NCBI RefSeq assembly: GCF_900109735.1
Contig: NZ_FOAS01000008.1
Location: 124,001 to 188,000, forward strand
DNA: 64,000 nt
Direction of reading: 5' to 3'
Source: Atopomonas hussainii
GTDB lineage: Bacteria; Pseudomonadota; Gammaproteobacteria; Pseudomonadales; Pseudomonadaceae
Shown: piece by piece, positions 1 to 7,747 of the stretch
Position numbering within the stretch: the first letter of the stretch is position 1
How the letters are laid out: every line of letters starts with the position of its first letter
Program-made: the position numbers and the translations under genes
The notes under the pieces: model-generated
Seen by the model: the letters and a program-made list of their open reading frames with translations, nothing else
What the model was told of the DNA's origin: nothing
Databases searched by the model: none

Positions 1-496
1 GCACATGGTTTTCTCCCAGTATCAGGATTAGGTTTCATGAGGTACGCACCAGATTGGATTCTGGCCTGCAGTTGAAACCTCCCGTGCAGCAGAGGGGAGC
101 GGATGGGTGATTAGCCCGTGAGCATCAAGCTCGGTAGCCGACTGCAGTAATGCGTAGAGCGAAATTAGATGGGCTCGTATCTTTAGTCAAGCATTGATCC
201 AAAGGACGCCAGCTCGCATAACTGGCTACAGCCCTAGCTATTTTTCTCCTGACCGACAGGCGGTAAGCCACGTAAAGGATATGTCGCCCATTGTTTTGAG
301 CATCGACTGACGGCTACGCATAGCGCTATGTTTGGTTTGCTGGTAGGCCGGGTAGGCCGACACGCGCCAGGCCGATAGCGATGCCGGAAGGGTGGTAACG
401 CCGTACACCCACAAAATGTCCGCGACGGTGCTCTCAAACAGATACAGCTCAACAGCAATGGCAAAGGTAATACCTTTTAAAAAAAGAGAGCTAAAC
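1..496. other. Island DNA with no convincing gene on the + strand
   Basis: This stretch lies inside the integrated element, left of the toxin-antitoxin pair. I see no good + strand gene, no tRNA and no clear repeat. The only long open frame is on the minus strand (238-498, listed separately). The promoter of the downstream antitoxin should lie in its last 100 bases, but I see no strong -35/-10 pair. Confidence 0.5.
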
Positions 497-498
497 AT
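238..498 (-). CDS. Possible small membrane protein, 86 aa (doubtful)
   Basis: I do not recognise this frame. Reading from the ATG at 498, residues 1-42 are strongly hydrophobic and could form one or two membrane segments. The rest is polar and rich in Ser, Thr and Arg. Its first bases overlap the start of the antitoxin on the other strand, and there is no good ribosome binding site (only a weak purine patch). It could be a real accessory gene of the island, a remnant, or chance. The hydrophobic profile is the only argument for it. Confidence 0.25.
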   Translation of the reverse strand: MFSSLFLKGITFAIAVELYLFESTVADILWVYGVTTLPASLSAWRVSAYPAYQQTKHSAMRSRQSMLKTMGDISFTWLTACRSGEK

Positions 499-754
499 GG
501 CCACTTCTATCAAGATTGATGGCGATCTGAAAAGTCGCATTCAGCATTTGGCCAGCCAGCGCCAGCGCTCATCCCACTGTGTCATGCGTGAGGCGATTAT
601 CCAGTACGTCGAGCGTGAGGAGGCCCGTGAGAGCTTCAAACAAGAAGCGCTGGCATCTTGTGCAGCGTACCAGGAAACCGGCCAGGAGGCTCGTAGCTGG
701 CTTGGTAGCTGGGGGACAGGCGCTGAGGCAGAGCTACCCAAGTGCCACGACTGA
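497..754 (+). CDS. Ribbon-helix-helix antitoxin (CopG/ParD-like)
   Basis: This 85-residue protein is the likely antitoxin of a type II pair. Residues 2-8 (ATSIKID) match the N-terminal DNA-binding beta strand of CopG/ParD-like proteins, followed by two helices to about residue 45. The acidic and polar C-terminal half would wrap the toxin. The ATG at 497 is chosen because the ribbon-helix-helix starts there and AGAGAG lies just upstream. The longer open frame from 392 has no family match. The toxin starts 13 bases before this stop, so the two are translationally coupled. As in the family, it should repress its own operon. Confidence 0.8.
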   Translation: MATSIKIDGDLKSRIQHLASQRQRSSHCVMREAIIQYVEREEARESFKQEALASCAAYQETGQEARSWLGSWGTGAEAELPKCHD

Positions 755-1035
755 TCGTCACTGAAGGCGCGGCGAAAGGTTTGGAACGTTGCCGGCGATT
801 CCTCTCTGATAAAGATCCGCAGGTCGCGCGCCGTGCTGCACAGGCAATCGAGCACCAATTCGCTCGATTGGAGGAAAGCCCGGAAGTAGGGCGTCCATTT
901 CCAGATCTGCCGGAGCTGCGTGAGCTCATCATCGAGTTTGGTGAATCAGATTACGTCGCGCTGTACCGCTATGAACGCGTAGATGACACCGCCTATGTTT
1001 TGGCCTTTCGTCATCAAAAAGAAGCTGGCTACTGA
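742..1035 (+). CDS. ParE/RelE-superfamily toxin
   Basis: This 97-residue protein is the toxin partner of the preceding antitoxin. It starts at a GTG inside the antitoxin gene (13-base overlap). The sequence has the ParE-type layout: an N-terminal strand and two long helices (residues 5-45), then 'VGRPFPDLPELREL', then 'YVALYRYE' and a C-terminal strand 'AYVLAFRHQKEA'. This resembles ParE, which poisons gyrase, more than the ribosome-dependent RelE mRNases, but the target cannot be fixed from sequence. Its stop overlaps the integrase stop by 7 bases in convergent orientation, so the pair sits tightly against the integrase at the island end. Confidence 0.82.
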   Translation: MPRLIVTEGAAKGLERCRRFLSDKDPQVARRAAQAIEHQFARLEESPEVGRPFPDLPELRELIIEFGESDYVALYRYERVDDTAYVLAFRHQKEAGY

Positions 1036-2438
1036 GGTTGGCCAGCAGCTGTCGGGCTCCCGGAAAGAATCGACTCTAACTTTTCTCCCAACAAGCTCCA
1101 GGCTTCGGTTTTTTCCTTGGCGTAATCGTGATGCAGGTAATGCCTACGTACCTTCGAGCCGCCCAGCAGATGGTTCTGGCAGCGGTCGATTATTTCCAGC
1201 GTTACACCCAGCTCTTGCATCATGGTCGCACCGGTGCGGCGCAGGTCATGCGGGGTCCATTCACCCTTGGTTCCCTTGTTCAGTACCAGTGAGTCGTCAT
1301 GATGCCGACCGGCCAGTGGCTTGCTGCGGTTCTTGAATCGACACTGGCGGTCTCCGATGAGTTTGCTGACAGTCTTGGTGTCAACGTGGCTTCGACCATC
1401 CTTGCTGGGGAAGCAGAACGGCGTATCGCCGGTTTCTTTTTGCAGGCGTTTGAACTGCGCAACCGAAAACGCTGACAGGAACACGTGGTGATCCTGGCGC
1501 TTGCCTTTATGCCCTTTGGTGGCCTCGGCCGGGATGAACCAGGTGCCTTTCTCCAGATCCAAGAAGCGCCATTCGGCTTTAAGCAGCTCGCCGATTCGGC
1601 AGAGGGTGCTCAGACAAATCCACAGCGCGCACTGGACGCGCGTGTTGACCGGGCGAATGCCTGAGTACTTCTGGCCAGCAGGAAGCTCTTCGTAGTCTTT
1701 CTCCAGGCGTTCGAGGATGTCACTCAGTTCTCGAATCTCGTCAGGGGAGAGCAGTCGATCCCTCTGTTCTTCGTAGTCATGGTCGAGCAACTTGTTGACG
1801 TCTATTAGGTCGGCAGGATTGCCGTCAGCCATCAGGCCACGCCAAGGTTTGCGTTTCTCGGCCCAGCGCAGCATCTGGCCGATGTCTTTGCTGCGGATGA
1901 CAACGGTGCGATTAAGGCCACGAGATTTGACCGACCGCAGGACAGCGAGCAGATCCTTTTCAGTAAGGTTGCGCAGCGGCTTCTTGCCAATCAGCGGCAG
2001 GACGTCCTTCTTGAAGCTGCGGATCAGCTCTGCATTGCCGTCCTGGCGGGAGACACCGTCGCTTATCCACGCATCAAACAGATCGGACACTGTCTTGTTT
2101 TCTGCGGCTTCACGCTCTGCTTCAGCAATTGTGGTGGCGATTGCCGCTTGCGCCTCGATCCGTGCTGCTTTGGCGGCAAGGGTAGGGTGCAGACCTTTGG
2201 TGACGAGTACCCGGGCTTCGTCCCGTTCAGACCGAATTTGCGCCAAGCTTTTCTTCGGCCAACTACCCAAGCGCTTCCTGGTCCGCGCTCCATCCAGCTT
2301 GAATTCATAGCTGAACTGCACCGTGATTCCGCGAACCCCGGCGCGCACCTCGGCAACCAATCCTCCATCCTCACGGAAGACCTTGCCGTCATCTTGGGCT
2401 GTCAGTGCCTCTAATTGCTTAATCGTTACCTTGGACAC
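1029..2438 (-). CDS. P4-type tyrosine integrase of the island
   Basis: This 469-residue site-specific recombinase inserts and excises the element. The N-terminal DUF4102-like arm-binding domain spans about residues 1-95 and a core-binding SAM-like domain about 112-215. The catalytic domain follows, with R281 (CRIGELL), K308, H397-x-x-R400 (HDLRR), H423 and the nucleophile Y434 (RRHY). All catalytic residues are present and the length is normal, so it looks functional. It points away from the attachment site at 2626-2672, which lies about 190 bases upstream of its start. Two tandem 11-base repeats in that gap are probable arm-type binding sites. Confidence 0.93.
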   Translation of the reverse strand: MSKVTIKQLEALTAQDDGKVFREDGGLVAEVRAGVRGITVQFSYEFKLDGARTRKRLGSWPKKSLAQIRSERDEARVLVTKGLHPTLAAKAARIEAQAAIATTIAEAEREAAENKTVSDLFDAWISDGVSRQDGNAELIRSFKKDVLPLIGKKPLRNLTEKDLLAVLRSVKSRGLNRTVVIRSKDIGQMLRWAEKRKPWRGLMADGNPADLIDVNKLLDHDYEEQRDRLLSPDEIRELSDILERLEKDYEELPAGQKYSGIRPVNTRVQCALWICLSTLCRIGELLKAEWRFLDLEKGTWFIPAEATKGHKGKRQDHHVFLSAFSVAQFKRLQKETGDTPFCFPSKDGRSHVDTKTVSKLIGDRQCRFKNRSKPLAGRHHDDSLVLNKGTKGEWTPHDLRRTGATMMQELGVTLEIIDRCQNHLLGGSKVRRHYLHHDYAKEKTEAWSLLGEKLESILSGSPTAAGQPQ

Positions 2439-2471
2439 TCTCTACCCCTAGTACAATTCCTCGCGCCCGAA

Positions 2472-2493
2472 TTTTGTGCCACTTTTGTGCCAC
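2472..2493. repeat. Tandem 11-bp repeats, probable integrase arm sites
   Basis: TTTTGTGCCAC occurs twice head to tail (2472-2482 and 2483-2493), between the integrase start and the tRNA-derived attachment core. GTGGCAC-type direct repeats beside the attachment site are usual arm-type binding sites for P4-like integrases, and they may also let the integrase repress its own promoter. The repeats are seen directly; the role is inferred. Confidence 0.6.
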
Positions 2494-2625
2494 CGAATTG
2501 CATAGCTGGTGGTGGACGTCATTGGACGCGGGTGGATGTAAGATTACTCTGTAAGCCCCGTATTTACTAGGTTTTAGCCTGTCCACTAGTGTCCGATAGG
2601 ATCTATGGAGGTTCACTATATAAGC

Positions 2626-2672
2626 GCATGGGGTGCAAGGGGTCGAGTGTTCGAATCACTCCGTCCCGACCA
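2626..2672 (+). other. attR: 3' fragment of tRNA-Pro(GGG)
   Basis: This 47-base segment reads as the anticodon loop (ATGGGGT, anticodon GGG), the 3' anticodon stem GCAAG, a five-base variable loop, a T arm (GAGTG, TTCGAAT, CACTC), the acceptor strand CGTCCCG, A73 and CCA. The 5' half of a tRNA is absent: the preceding bases do not pair with CGTCCCG. The tRNA's own terminator follows directly. This is what an element leaves at its distal end after integrating in a tRNA gene with crossover near the anticodon loop. The intact tRNA-Pro gene should lie to the left, outside the window. The proline identity comes from the anticodon and the G72/A73 acceptor end. Confidence 0.85.
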
Positions 2673-2681
2673 AAACTCAAA

Positions 2682-2712
2682 AACCAGTCACTGAAAGGTG
2701 ACTGGTTTTTTT
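2682..2712 (+). terminator. Terminator of the ancestral tRNA-Pro gene
   Basis: A 9-bp stem (ACCAGTCAC/GTGACTGGT) with a short loop is followed by a run of seven T. It sits 10 bases after the CCA of the tRNA fragment, so it marks the original chromosomal sequence downstream of the tRNA. Confidence 0.85.
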
Positions 2713-2753
2713 ACGCCTTGTGTTTTTGAGGGGATAATTTTCGCGTCGGTTGT

Positions 2754-3155
2754 CTAGCGCTTAGGCAAATTGTCGGCAATATCGATCACGCGACGGTCGT
2801 AGAAGAAGTGCGCATTGGCTCCAAAACCGGCAGGCAGGGTGTCGTTATGACACTTTTTGAACAGCTGCTGTGAGATCAATTTCCAACCCATCGCGTTGGT
2901 GTTGTACAGCACCTCGCCGCAGTGTTTGCAGAAGATGCGTTGCATGCGCTTGTGCGGGTGTTGAAAACTCACCACTTGATCGGCGCCTTGGCTGATGTGT
3001 AGCTGTTCGGCCTCCCACGCCAGTACCGAGTGATAGGGCACTTGCAGGAGTTCGCGGCAGTCTTCGCAGTGACAGTAGGCGTGTACGCGCGGTGGCCCTT
3101 GCATGGTCACGGTGACGGCTTGGCAGTCGCAGTGCACGTGGTATTGATCGCTCAT
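2754..3155 (-). CDS. GFA/CENP-V domain zinc protein
   Basis: This 133-residue protein belongs to the glutathione-dependent formaldehyde-activating (GFA/CENP-V) fold. The zinc cysteines are all visible: C9 and C11 (CDC), C28, C30 and C33 (CHCEDC), and C76 and C79 (CKHC). Family members bind thiol adducts, and most have no proven reaction. The ATG at 3155 is chosen because GGAGGA lies six bases upstream. A TTG four codons earlier would overlap that site. It is the last gene of a five-gene operon on this strand, 20 bases after ltrA. The neighbours suggest a role in handling electrophiles or aldehydes. Confidence 0.8.
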   Translation of the reverse strand: MSDQYHVHCDCQAVTVTMQGPPRVHAYCHCEDCRELLQVPYHSVLAWEAEQLHISQGADQVVSFQHPHKRMQRIFCKHCGEVLYNTNAMGWKLISQQLFKKCHNDTLPAGFGANAHFFYDRRVIDIADNLPKR

Positions 3156-3175
3156 GGTGTCCTCCAAAACTCAGA

Positions 3176-4312
3176 TTAATGCTCGCTGAGAGAGTCGCTG
3201 ACATCAACTGACAAGATGCGTTTAAAGGTCAGTGCGACATACACCAACATGCCGAGCATCATGCCGAACAGTGAATACTCAACTCGGGGAAGAAAGCTGC
3301 TGGCTACTGTGATGCCCACACAGACTGAGGTGTTGCTGACAATCGCCCGTCGCCATGGGGCAAAGGCGTACCAATACGGCACCTGCTTACCCAGATAGAA
3401 CAGGCATAGCCCCGTGACACCGAGCAAGCTAAAGGTGGCGTGATCAAGATCGCCCAAAATGGCGTGGCGAATCATGTTGGCCAGCAGTAATAGGCCCATG
3501 CACAAAAACAGCTGCGAGAAGATCAGCACATTGCCATTGGTGAGGCGCTTGGCGCGTTCTAGCAGCGGAAAGCTGTCGAAGTAGATCCACCAAATTGCGC
3601 CAATCAGCAGAAAGCCGGTGACAGCGGAGCCGGCGTCGAAGGCATCCCATTGGGCGTGGTCGAGCGAGGCCACCATGGCAATCACTGACTCGCCCAAAAT
3701 GATGATCGCCAACAGGCCGATGCGCTCGACCAAATGGCGGCGGTCGATGGGCAGTAAATCCAATTGCCGCCGCTGGCTGACTTGCCACAGCACATCAATG
3801 GCAAGGCCTAAATAGAACACGGCATAGCGCAGTGGCCCGTCGAGCAGCGCGGCGCTGGCGCTGACCGCACCCCCTAAGGCAATGGCCAAGGTGATGGTGC
3901 GTAGCAGCGGGCGTTGCTCGCTGTGACGGCGGTAGGCTAAGCCATACAGCAAGGCCAGCAGCAGGCGGATGGCTCCGTACAGCATGACAAACAGGCCAAA
4001 GCCATCGCTTAGGCTGTCTTCGACGGCGGTCGATAGCATCACCAGCAAAGCCATGATGATGAGGCTAATCAGGCGGTGCTCGCGGCTGTCTTGATCGAAG
4101 CGGTTGGCGTACACCGTGTGGGTCATCCAAATCCACCACACGGGGATGAACACCAGCGGAAAACGCAGCAATTGCGCCGCGCTTAAGTGGCCATCGTGGG
4201 TGTGCGCTAAGTCGTGGGTGATGACGCCAATCACGGCGACAAACACCAGATCAAAGAACAGCTCAAGCCATGTCGCGTGGCGTTCTTTGGCGTGGTAGAG
4301 GCTGCTGGTCAT
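3176..4312 (-). CDS. LtrA-family inner-membrane protein
   Basis: This 378-residue protein is mostly membrane helices (about ten to twelve). It carries the N-terminal LtrA signature WLELFFDLVFVAVIG (residues 15-29). The family was named for low-temperature requirement in Listeria, and its biochemical role is still unknown. Repeated charged motifs such as 'ERIGLLAIIILGES' (about 195-208) fit the family. It starts 17 bases after the AhpD-like gene and shares the operon. Nothing looks truncated. Confidence 0.85.
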   Translation of the reverse strand: MTSSLYHAKERHATWLELFFDLVFVAVIGVITHDLAHTHDGHLSAAQLLRFPLVFIPVWWIWMTHTVYANRFDQDSREHRLISLIIMALLVMLSTAVEDSLSDGFGLFVMLYGAIRLLLALLYGLAYRRHSEQRPLLRTITLAIALGGAVSASAALLDGPLRYAVFYLGLAIDVLWQVSQRRQLDLLPIDRRHLVERIGLLAIIILGESVIAMVASLDHAQWDAFDAGSAVTGFLLIGAIWWIYFDSFPLLERAKRLTNGNVLIFSQLFLCMGLLLLANMIRHAILGDLDHATFSLLGVTGLCLFYLGKQVPYWYAFAPWRRAIVSNTSVCVGITVASSFLPRVEYSLFGMMLGMLVYVALTFKRILSVDVSDSLSEH

Positions 4313-4329
4313 GCTGGCTCCGGCAGGGG

Positions 4330-4893
4330 TTAGCGTTGGCTGGGATGCGTCCAGGCGTAGGCTTTAAACGCGGCATCCGGCTCGGTATGGGCTAGGGCAT
4401 TGGTGAAGTTGGAGATCAACTTGGCGGCTAGGCCGGTGAGCACTTCCAGCGCTTGGCGTTTGCTGTAGCCGGCGTCTAAAAAGGCCTGCAAGCCGTCATC
4501 GCCGATATGCCCACGGTTGTCCAACAGGGCTTTGCTGAAGTCGTGCAGCGCTTGTAGCTTGGCGTCCGGTAAGGGCGTGCCTTCGCGCAGGGCGGTGATC
4601 ACCGCCTCGGGCATTTTCGCCGCGTGCATCATCCACGTGTGGCCCGGCACGCAGTAGTGACAGTTGTTCTCGAAGTTGGCGGTCATAAACACCACTTGCT
4701 GCTCTAAGGGCGTGAGCGTGGTGTTCTTCATAAACAGCCCGAAGGTGGTGTTGTAGGCCTCGTAAGTGGCCGGTGCTTCAGCCAACACTTTGTGCAGGTT
4801 GGGCAGCATGCCAAAGCTCTTTTGTGATTGCGCGAGCAGTGACTTGGAGCCCTCAGGGGCGCTGTCTTGGTCGTGGTAGGTAAATAAACTCAT
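4330..4893 (-). CDS. AhpD-like / carboxymuconolactone decarboxylase family protein
   Basis: This 187-residue all-helical protein carries the AhpD-type redox motif C78-H-Y-C81 with H85 ('NNCHYCVPGH'). This is the pattern of alkylhydroperoxidase-like proteins that use a CxxC pair for peroxide or disulfide chemistry. True carboxymuconolactone decarboxylases usually lack the second Cys, so a redox role is preferred. Its ATG overlaps the stop of the upstream cupin gene (ATGA, 4890-4893). Its operon partners are a quinone reductase and a cupin, which suggests oxidant or electrophile defence. Confidence 0.85.
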   Translation of the reverse strand: MSLFTYHDQDSAPEGSKSLLAQSQKSFGMLPNLHKVLAEAPATYEAYNTTFGLFMKNTTLTPLEQQVVFMTANFENNCHYCVPGHTWMMHAAKMPEAVITALREGTPLPDAKLQALHDFSKALLDNRGHIGDDGLQAFLDAGYSKRQALEVLTGLAAKLISNFTNALAHTEPDAAFKAYAWTHPSQR

Positions 4894-5279
4894 GGGAACC
4901 TCTTTACGTCGCGTAGGGCTTTTTCTTCAACAATGATGGCCACCACCTCGCGGTCGCCGCTGTTGCGCACTTGGTGCTGCCAAGCGCCGTGCCACATCAC
5001 ATGGCCATCGGGCACATCGGCAACAATCGTTTGGCCGCCGTCTTCCTGAATGGTTAATTGCCCGCCTTGTTGGAAGTACACGGTTTCGTTGCCGTGCCGG
5101 TGCGGTCGGTCGGCTTCGCCGGGCTTCAGCACCATCTTCAGTACCAGCACCTGTGCATTCTCCAGCAGCACTTGGTAGTGCTCGGGGGAGGCGATGTGTG
5201 CCGGTGGTAGCGGGTTTTCGGCATGGCTAAGAGGCGATAACAGGCACAGGCTGATCGCCGCCAATAAAGCTGCACGCAT
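4890..5279 (-). CDS. Secreted single-domain cupin
   Basis: This 129-residue protein has a clear signal peptide (residues 1-20, ending SHA) and one small cupin barrel. The metal-binding motif is visible as H60-R-H62-x2-E65 ('PHRHGNETVYF'), with a later His at 97 or 102. Metal and substrate are unknown. The first base of its start lies 12 bases after the stop of mdaB, and it overlaps the AhpD-like gene by four bases. A periplasmic cupin in a cytosolic redox operon could act on an imported or envelope-derived toxic compound, but this is inference. Confidence 0.8.
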   Translation of the reverse strand: MRAALLAAISLCLLSPLSHAENPLPPAHIASPEHYQVLLENAQVLVLKMVLKPGEADRPHRHGNETVYFQQGGQLTIQEDGGQTIVADVPDGHVMWHGAWQHQVRNSGDREVVAIIVEEKALRDVKRFP

Positions 5280-5291
5280 GGTGGCTGCTCC

Positions 5292-5882
5292 TTACACCGT
5301 GAAGTGGGTGGCAAGGTGGGTTTTAAAGCGCTCTAGATCACCTTCGAAGTCGGCATTCTTCATCACGTCGAAGCAGGCAAAGGTAGGCAGCGGCTGCATG
5401 CCGAAGAAGCGGAAGTTCATGTGCATCGGCAGCCATAGGTCGTCGACGCTTTTGCCTTGGAAGAGATACTCGGCGGGGTCGTTAAAGGCTTCGGCTGGGG
5501 CGTTGAAGGTCAGCGAGAGCATGTAGCGCTTGCCCTCTAGCGTGCCGCCAGCGCCGTAGTTTTTCTTCGGCGCATTGTGATGGCGGCCATCGCCGTGGCA
5601 CAGTGCGCCGCCCATGCCGGCGGTGTACACCTCGTCCATGTACTTCTTGAATGTCCATGGCACGCCCATCCAGTTCACAGGGCTTTGCAGAATGATCACG
5701 TCGGCCCATTGGTGATTGGCCAGCTCCTGCTCGACATCCCAGTCGTCGTCGGTGTGCACGATGCGGGTGTCGTGGTAGCCGGCGCGCAGCAGCTCATCGG
5801 CCATCTCGACTAGGGCGGCATTCAGGCGGCCTTCTGAGAAAGGGTATTTATGGTGGGCGTTGATAATCAGCACATTGCTCAT
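5292..5882 (-). CDS. mdaB: MdaB-type NAD(P)H:quinone oxidoreductase
   Basis: This 196-residue flavodoxin-fold protein reduces quinones by two electrons using NAD(P)H and FAD. It matches MdaB in length and order: N-terminal '[18 protein letters not shown]' phosphate-binding loop, then '[20 protein letters not shown]' and a Gly-rich loop near '[14 protein letters not shown]'. The ATG at 5882 is chosen because GGAG lies just upstream. A start 11 codons earlier would overlap the promoter region. It is the first gene of a five-gene operon and is divergent from an HxlR regulator, as electrophile-responsive quinone reductases often are. Confidence 0.9.
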   Translation of the reverse strand: MSNVLIINAHHKYPFSEGRLNAALVEMADELLRAGYHDTRIVHTDDDWDVEQELANHQWADVIILQSPVNWMGVPWTFKKYMDEVYTAGMGGALCHGDGRHHNAPKKNYGAGGTLEGKRYMLSLTFNAPAEAFNDPAEYLFQGKSVDDLWLPMHMNFRFFGMQPLPTFACFDVMKNADFEGDLERFKTHLATHFTV

Positions 5883-5930
5883 GGGGTTCTCCAGGTGACT
5901 TCGCTGAGTGGTCAATGTTGGTGTGCTGGT

Positions 5931-5960
5931 ATATTATTTTCACCTGAAAACCCCGTTCAA
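5931..5960 (-). promoter_or_regulatory. Promoter of the mdaB operon
   Basis: Read on the minus strand, TTGAAC (5955-5960) and TAATAT (5931-5936) are separated by 18 bases. This is a good sigma-70 pair about 50 bases upstream of the mdaB start. Confidence 0.55.
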
Positions 5961-5965
5961 TTAGT

Positions 5966-5978
5966 TTACTTTTAGTAA
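5966..5978. promoter_or_regulatory. Candidate HxlR operator
   Basis: TTACT-TTT-AGTAA is a perfect inverted repeat beside the -35 of the mdaB promoter and just before the HxlR start. HxlR/YodB-type proteins bind similar TAC...GTA palindromes. One dimer here could control both divergent units. Confidence 0.55.
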
Positions 5979-5991
5979 CCTGGTATAAAAG

Positions 5992-6366
5992 ATGAGTGAA
6001 AAGGGAAAAACCACTGTGGAAACAGATGGTTACGGGCGTAAAAAAACCATCAATGCGTGCTACGAACCCTGCTCGATTGAAAAGGGCATGCGGGTGATCG
6101 GTGGTAAGTGGACGGGCTCCATCATCTTTCACTTAAAAGACGGCCCAGTGCGTTTCAATGACCTCAACCGCATGCTGGGCGGCGCGAGCAAGAAAATCAT
6201 CGACCAGCGCCTGAAAGAGCTCGAAGGTCGCGGCATGGTGCTGCGCACGGTGATTAGCGACCGCCCGGTGGCCGTTACCTACGAACTCACCGAGTTTGGC
6301 CGCAGCGCGCTCAAGGTGTTGGATGACCTGCGGGTGTGGTCAGAAAAGCACAACGTGCAGGCCTGA
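5992..6366 (+). CDS. HxlR-family transcriptional regulator
   Basis: This 124-residue winged-helix protein matches the HxlR family: 'CSIEKGMRVIGGKWTGSIIFHL' (about 27-48), a recognition helix near 60-80 and the wing at 85-98. C23 and C27 sit at the N-terminal place where HypR/YodB-like members have their redox-sensing Cys, so thiol sensing of quinones or aldehydes is plausible. It is divergent from mdaB with about 110 bases between, which contain a palindrome. There is no clear ribosome binding site before the ATG at 5992. TATAAA (5984-5989) lies almost against the start. Confidence 0.88.
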   Translation: MSEKGKTTVETDGYGRKKTINACYEPCSIEKGMRVIGGKWTGSIIFHLKDGPVRFNDLNRMLGGASKKIIDQRLKELEGRGMVLRTVISDRPVAVTYELTEFGRSALKVLDDLRVWSEKHNVQA

Positions 6367-6380
6367 AATTATCAGCAGTT

Positions 6381-6419
6381 AACGACTAGGCCGAGCGCAA
6401 CTTGTTCGGCCTAGTCGTT
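6381..6419. terminator. Bidirectional terminator between hxlR-type gene and MFS gene
   Basis: A perfect 14-bp stem (AACGACTAGGCCGA and its complement) with an 11-base loop sits between two convergent genes. The A/T-rich stem ends give short U tracts on both strands. Confidence 0.7.
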
Positions 6420-6431
6420 TCAGGTGTTGCC

Positions 6432-7649
6432 TTATGCCGCAGTGGTCGGCGCGGCGTTAGCGACGGGTGACAGGCTCGAGGTAACGTCTTGGCTGCGGCG
6501 ATCTAGCTGGCCACTCCAGAAGGTCAGCGCCAGTGCGCCGAGCACCACCAACGCACCGATCCACGCAGTGTGAATCAAGCCGATGTCGGCAACGATCTGC
6601 CCACCTAACCATGCACCACCGGCGATGCCGAGGTTGAAGGCGGCGATATTCAGCCCTGAGGCCACCTCTACCGCTTGCGGGCTGAAGTGCTCGGCTTGGC
6701 GCACTACGTAAAGCTGCAGACCCGGCACGTTGCCGAAGGCCACTGCGCCCCACAGCAGCACCGTGCCTAGCGCCAACCACGGGTTGCTGGCGGTGACGCT
6801 GAGCAGCAACAGTACGCCGGCGAGTAGGGCGAAGATCAGCTTCAGCGCGCTGATGGGACCGCGTTGATCGGCCAGCTTGCCGCCCCAAATATTGCCCACT
6901 GCGACTGACACGCCGTAGACCAGCAGCACCAAGCTCACCGAGCCGGCACTAAAGCCGCTGATGTCCTGCAGGATGGGCGCGAGAAAGGTGAATGCTGTGA
7001 AGGTACCGCCGTAACCCAGCGCAGTCATCGCATACACCAACAGCAGGCGAGGCTGCTTGAGCACCGCCAGTTGGGTCAGCAGCGAGGCCGGCGGGCTGTG
7101 CTGGATGTTACGCGGCACGAACAGCAGGCTGCCGATAAAGGCGATCACGCCCAGCGCCGACACCGCAAGGAAGGTCTCGCGCCAGCCAAAGTGCTGGCCG
7201 ATAAAGGTGCCCAGCGGCACACCCGTGACCAGCGCCACGGTCAGCCCGGTGAACATAATGGCAATCGCGCTGGCGGCTTTTTCTTTCGGCACCAAGCTGG
7301 TGGCGATGGTCGAGCCGATGGAGAAGAACACCCCATGCGCCAGGCCGGTGACGATGCGCGCGATGATCAGCGACTCATAGCCCGGCGCCTGCCACGCCAG
7401 CAGGTTGCCGGCGGTGAACAGCAGCATCAGGCCGAGCAATAGCAGTTTGCGCGGCATCTTGCCGGTCAGGGCGGTGAGTAGCGGCGCGCCAACGGCAACG
7501 CCGAGCGCATAGAGGCTGACCAACAGGCCAGCGGAAGGGATATCGACGCCTAAATCGGCGGCAATGGTGGGAATTAGGCCAACGATCACGAACTCGGTCG
7601 TGCCGATGGCAAAAGCGCTGAGGGTCAGCGCCAATAAGGCAATAGGCAT
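6432..7649 (-). CDS. MFS transporter, DHA1 drug/sugar efflux type
   Basis: This 405-residue protein has twelve predicted membrane helices. It resembles the AraJ/YdhP group of drug or sugar efflux permeases: 'FAIGTTEFVIVGLIPTIAADL' in helix 1-2 and the motif-A-like loop 'LLTALTGKMPRKLLLLGL'. The start at 7649 is chosen because membrane helix 1 begins there. The extra 32 residues of the longer frame are not family sequence. The substrate is unknown. It is divergent from a LysR gene that is now broken (7748-8656), which was probably its regulator. Confidence 0.88.
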   Translation of the reverse strand: MPIALLALTLSAFAIGTTEFVIVGLIPTIAADLGVDIPSAGLLVSLYALGVAVGAPLLTALTGKMPRKLLLLGLMLLFTAGNLLAWQAPGYESLIIARIVTGLAHGVFFSIGSTIATSLVPKEKAASAIAIMFTGLTVALVTGVPLGTFIGQHFGWRETFLAVSALGVIAFIGSLLFVPRNIQHSPPASLLTQLAVLKQPRLLLVYAMTALGYGGTFTAFTFLAPILQDISGFSAGSVSLVLLVYGVSVAVGNIWGGKLADQRGPISALKLIFALLAGVLLLLSVTASNPWLALGTVLLWGAVAFGNVPGLQLYVVRQAEHFSPQAVEVASGLNIAAFNLGIAGGAWLGGQIVADIGLIHTAWIGALVVLGALALTFWSGQLDRRSQDVTSSLSPVANAAPTTAA

Positions 7650-7747
7650 TGGATAGCTCCGCAGAGATTGATGGCGCGCAGTATCCGCGGCAGACTCATG
7701 CGGAAAAACCAGTAAAAATGCCAAAGACTTTTGACTGCGGAGCAATA

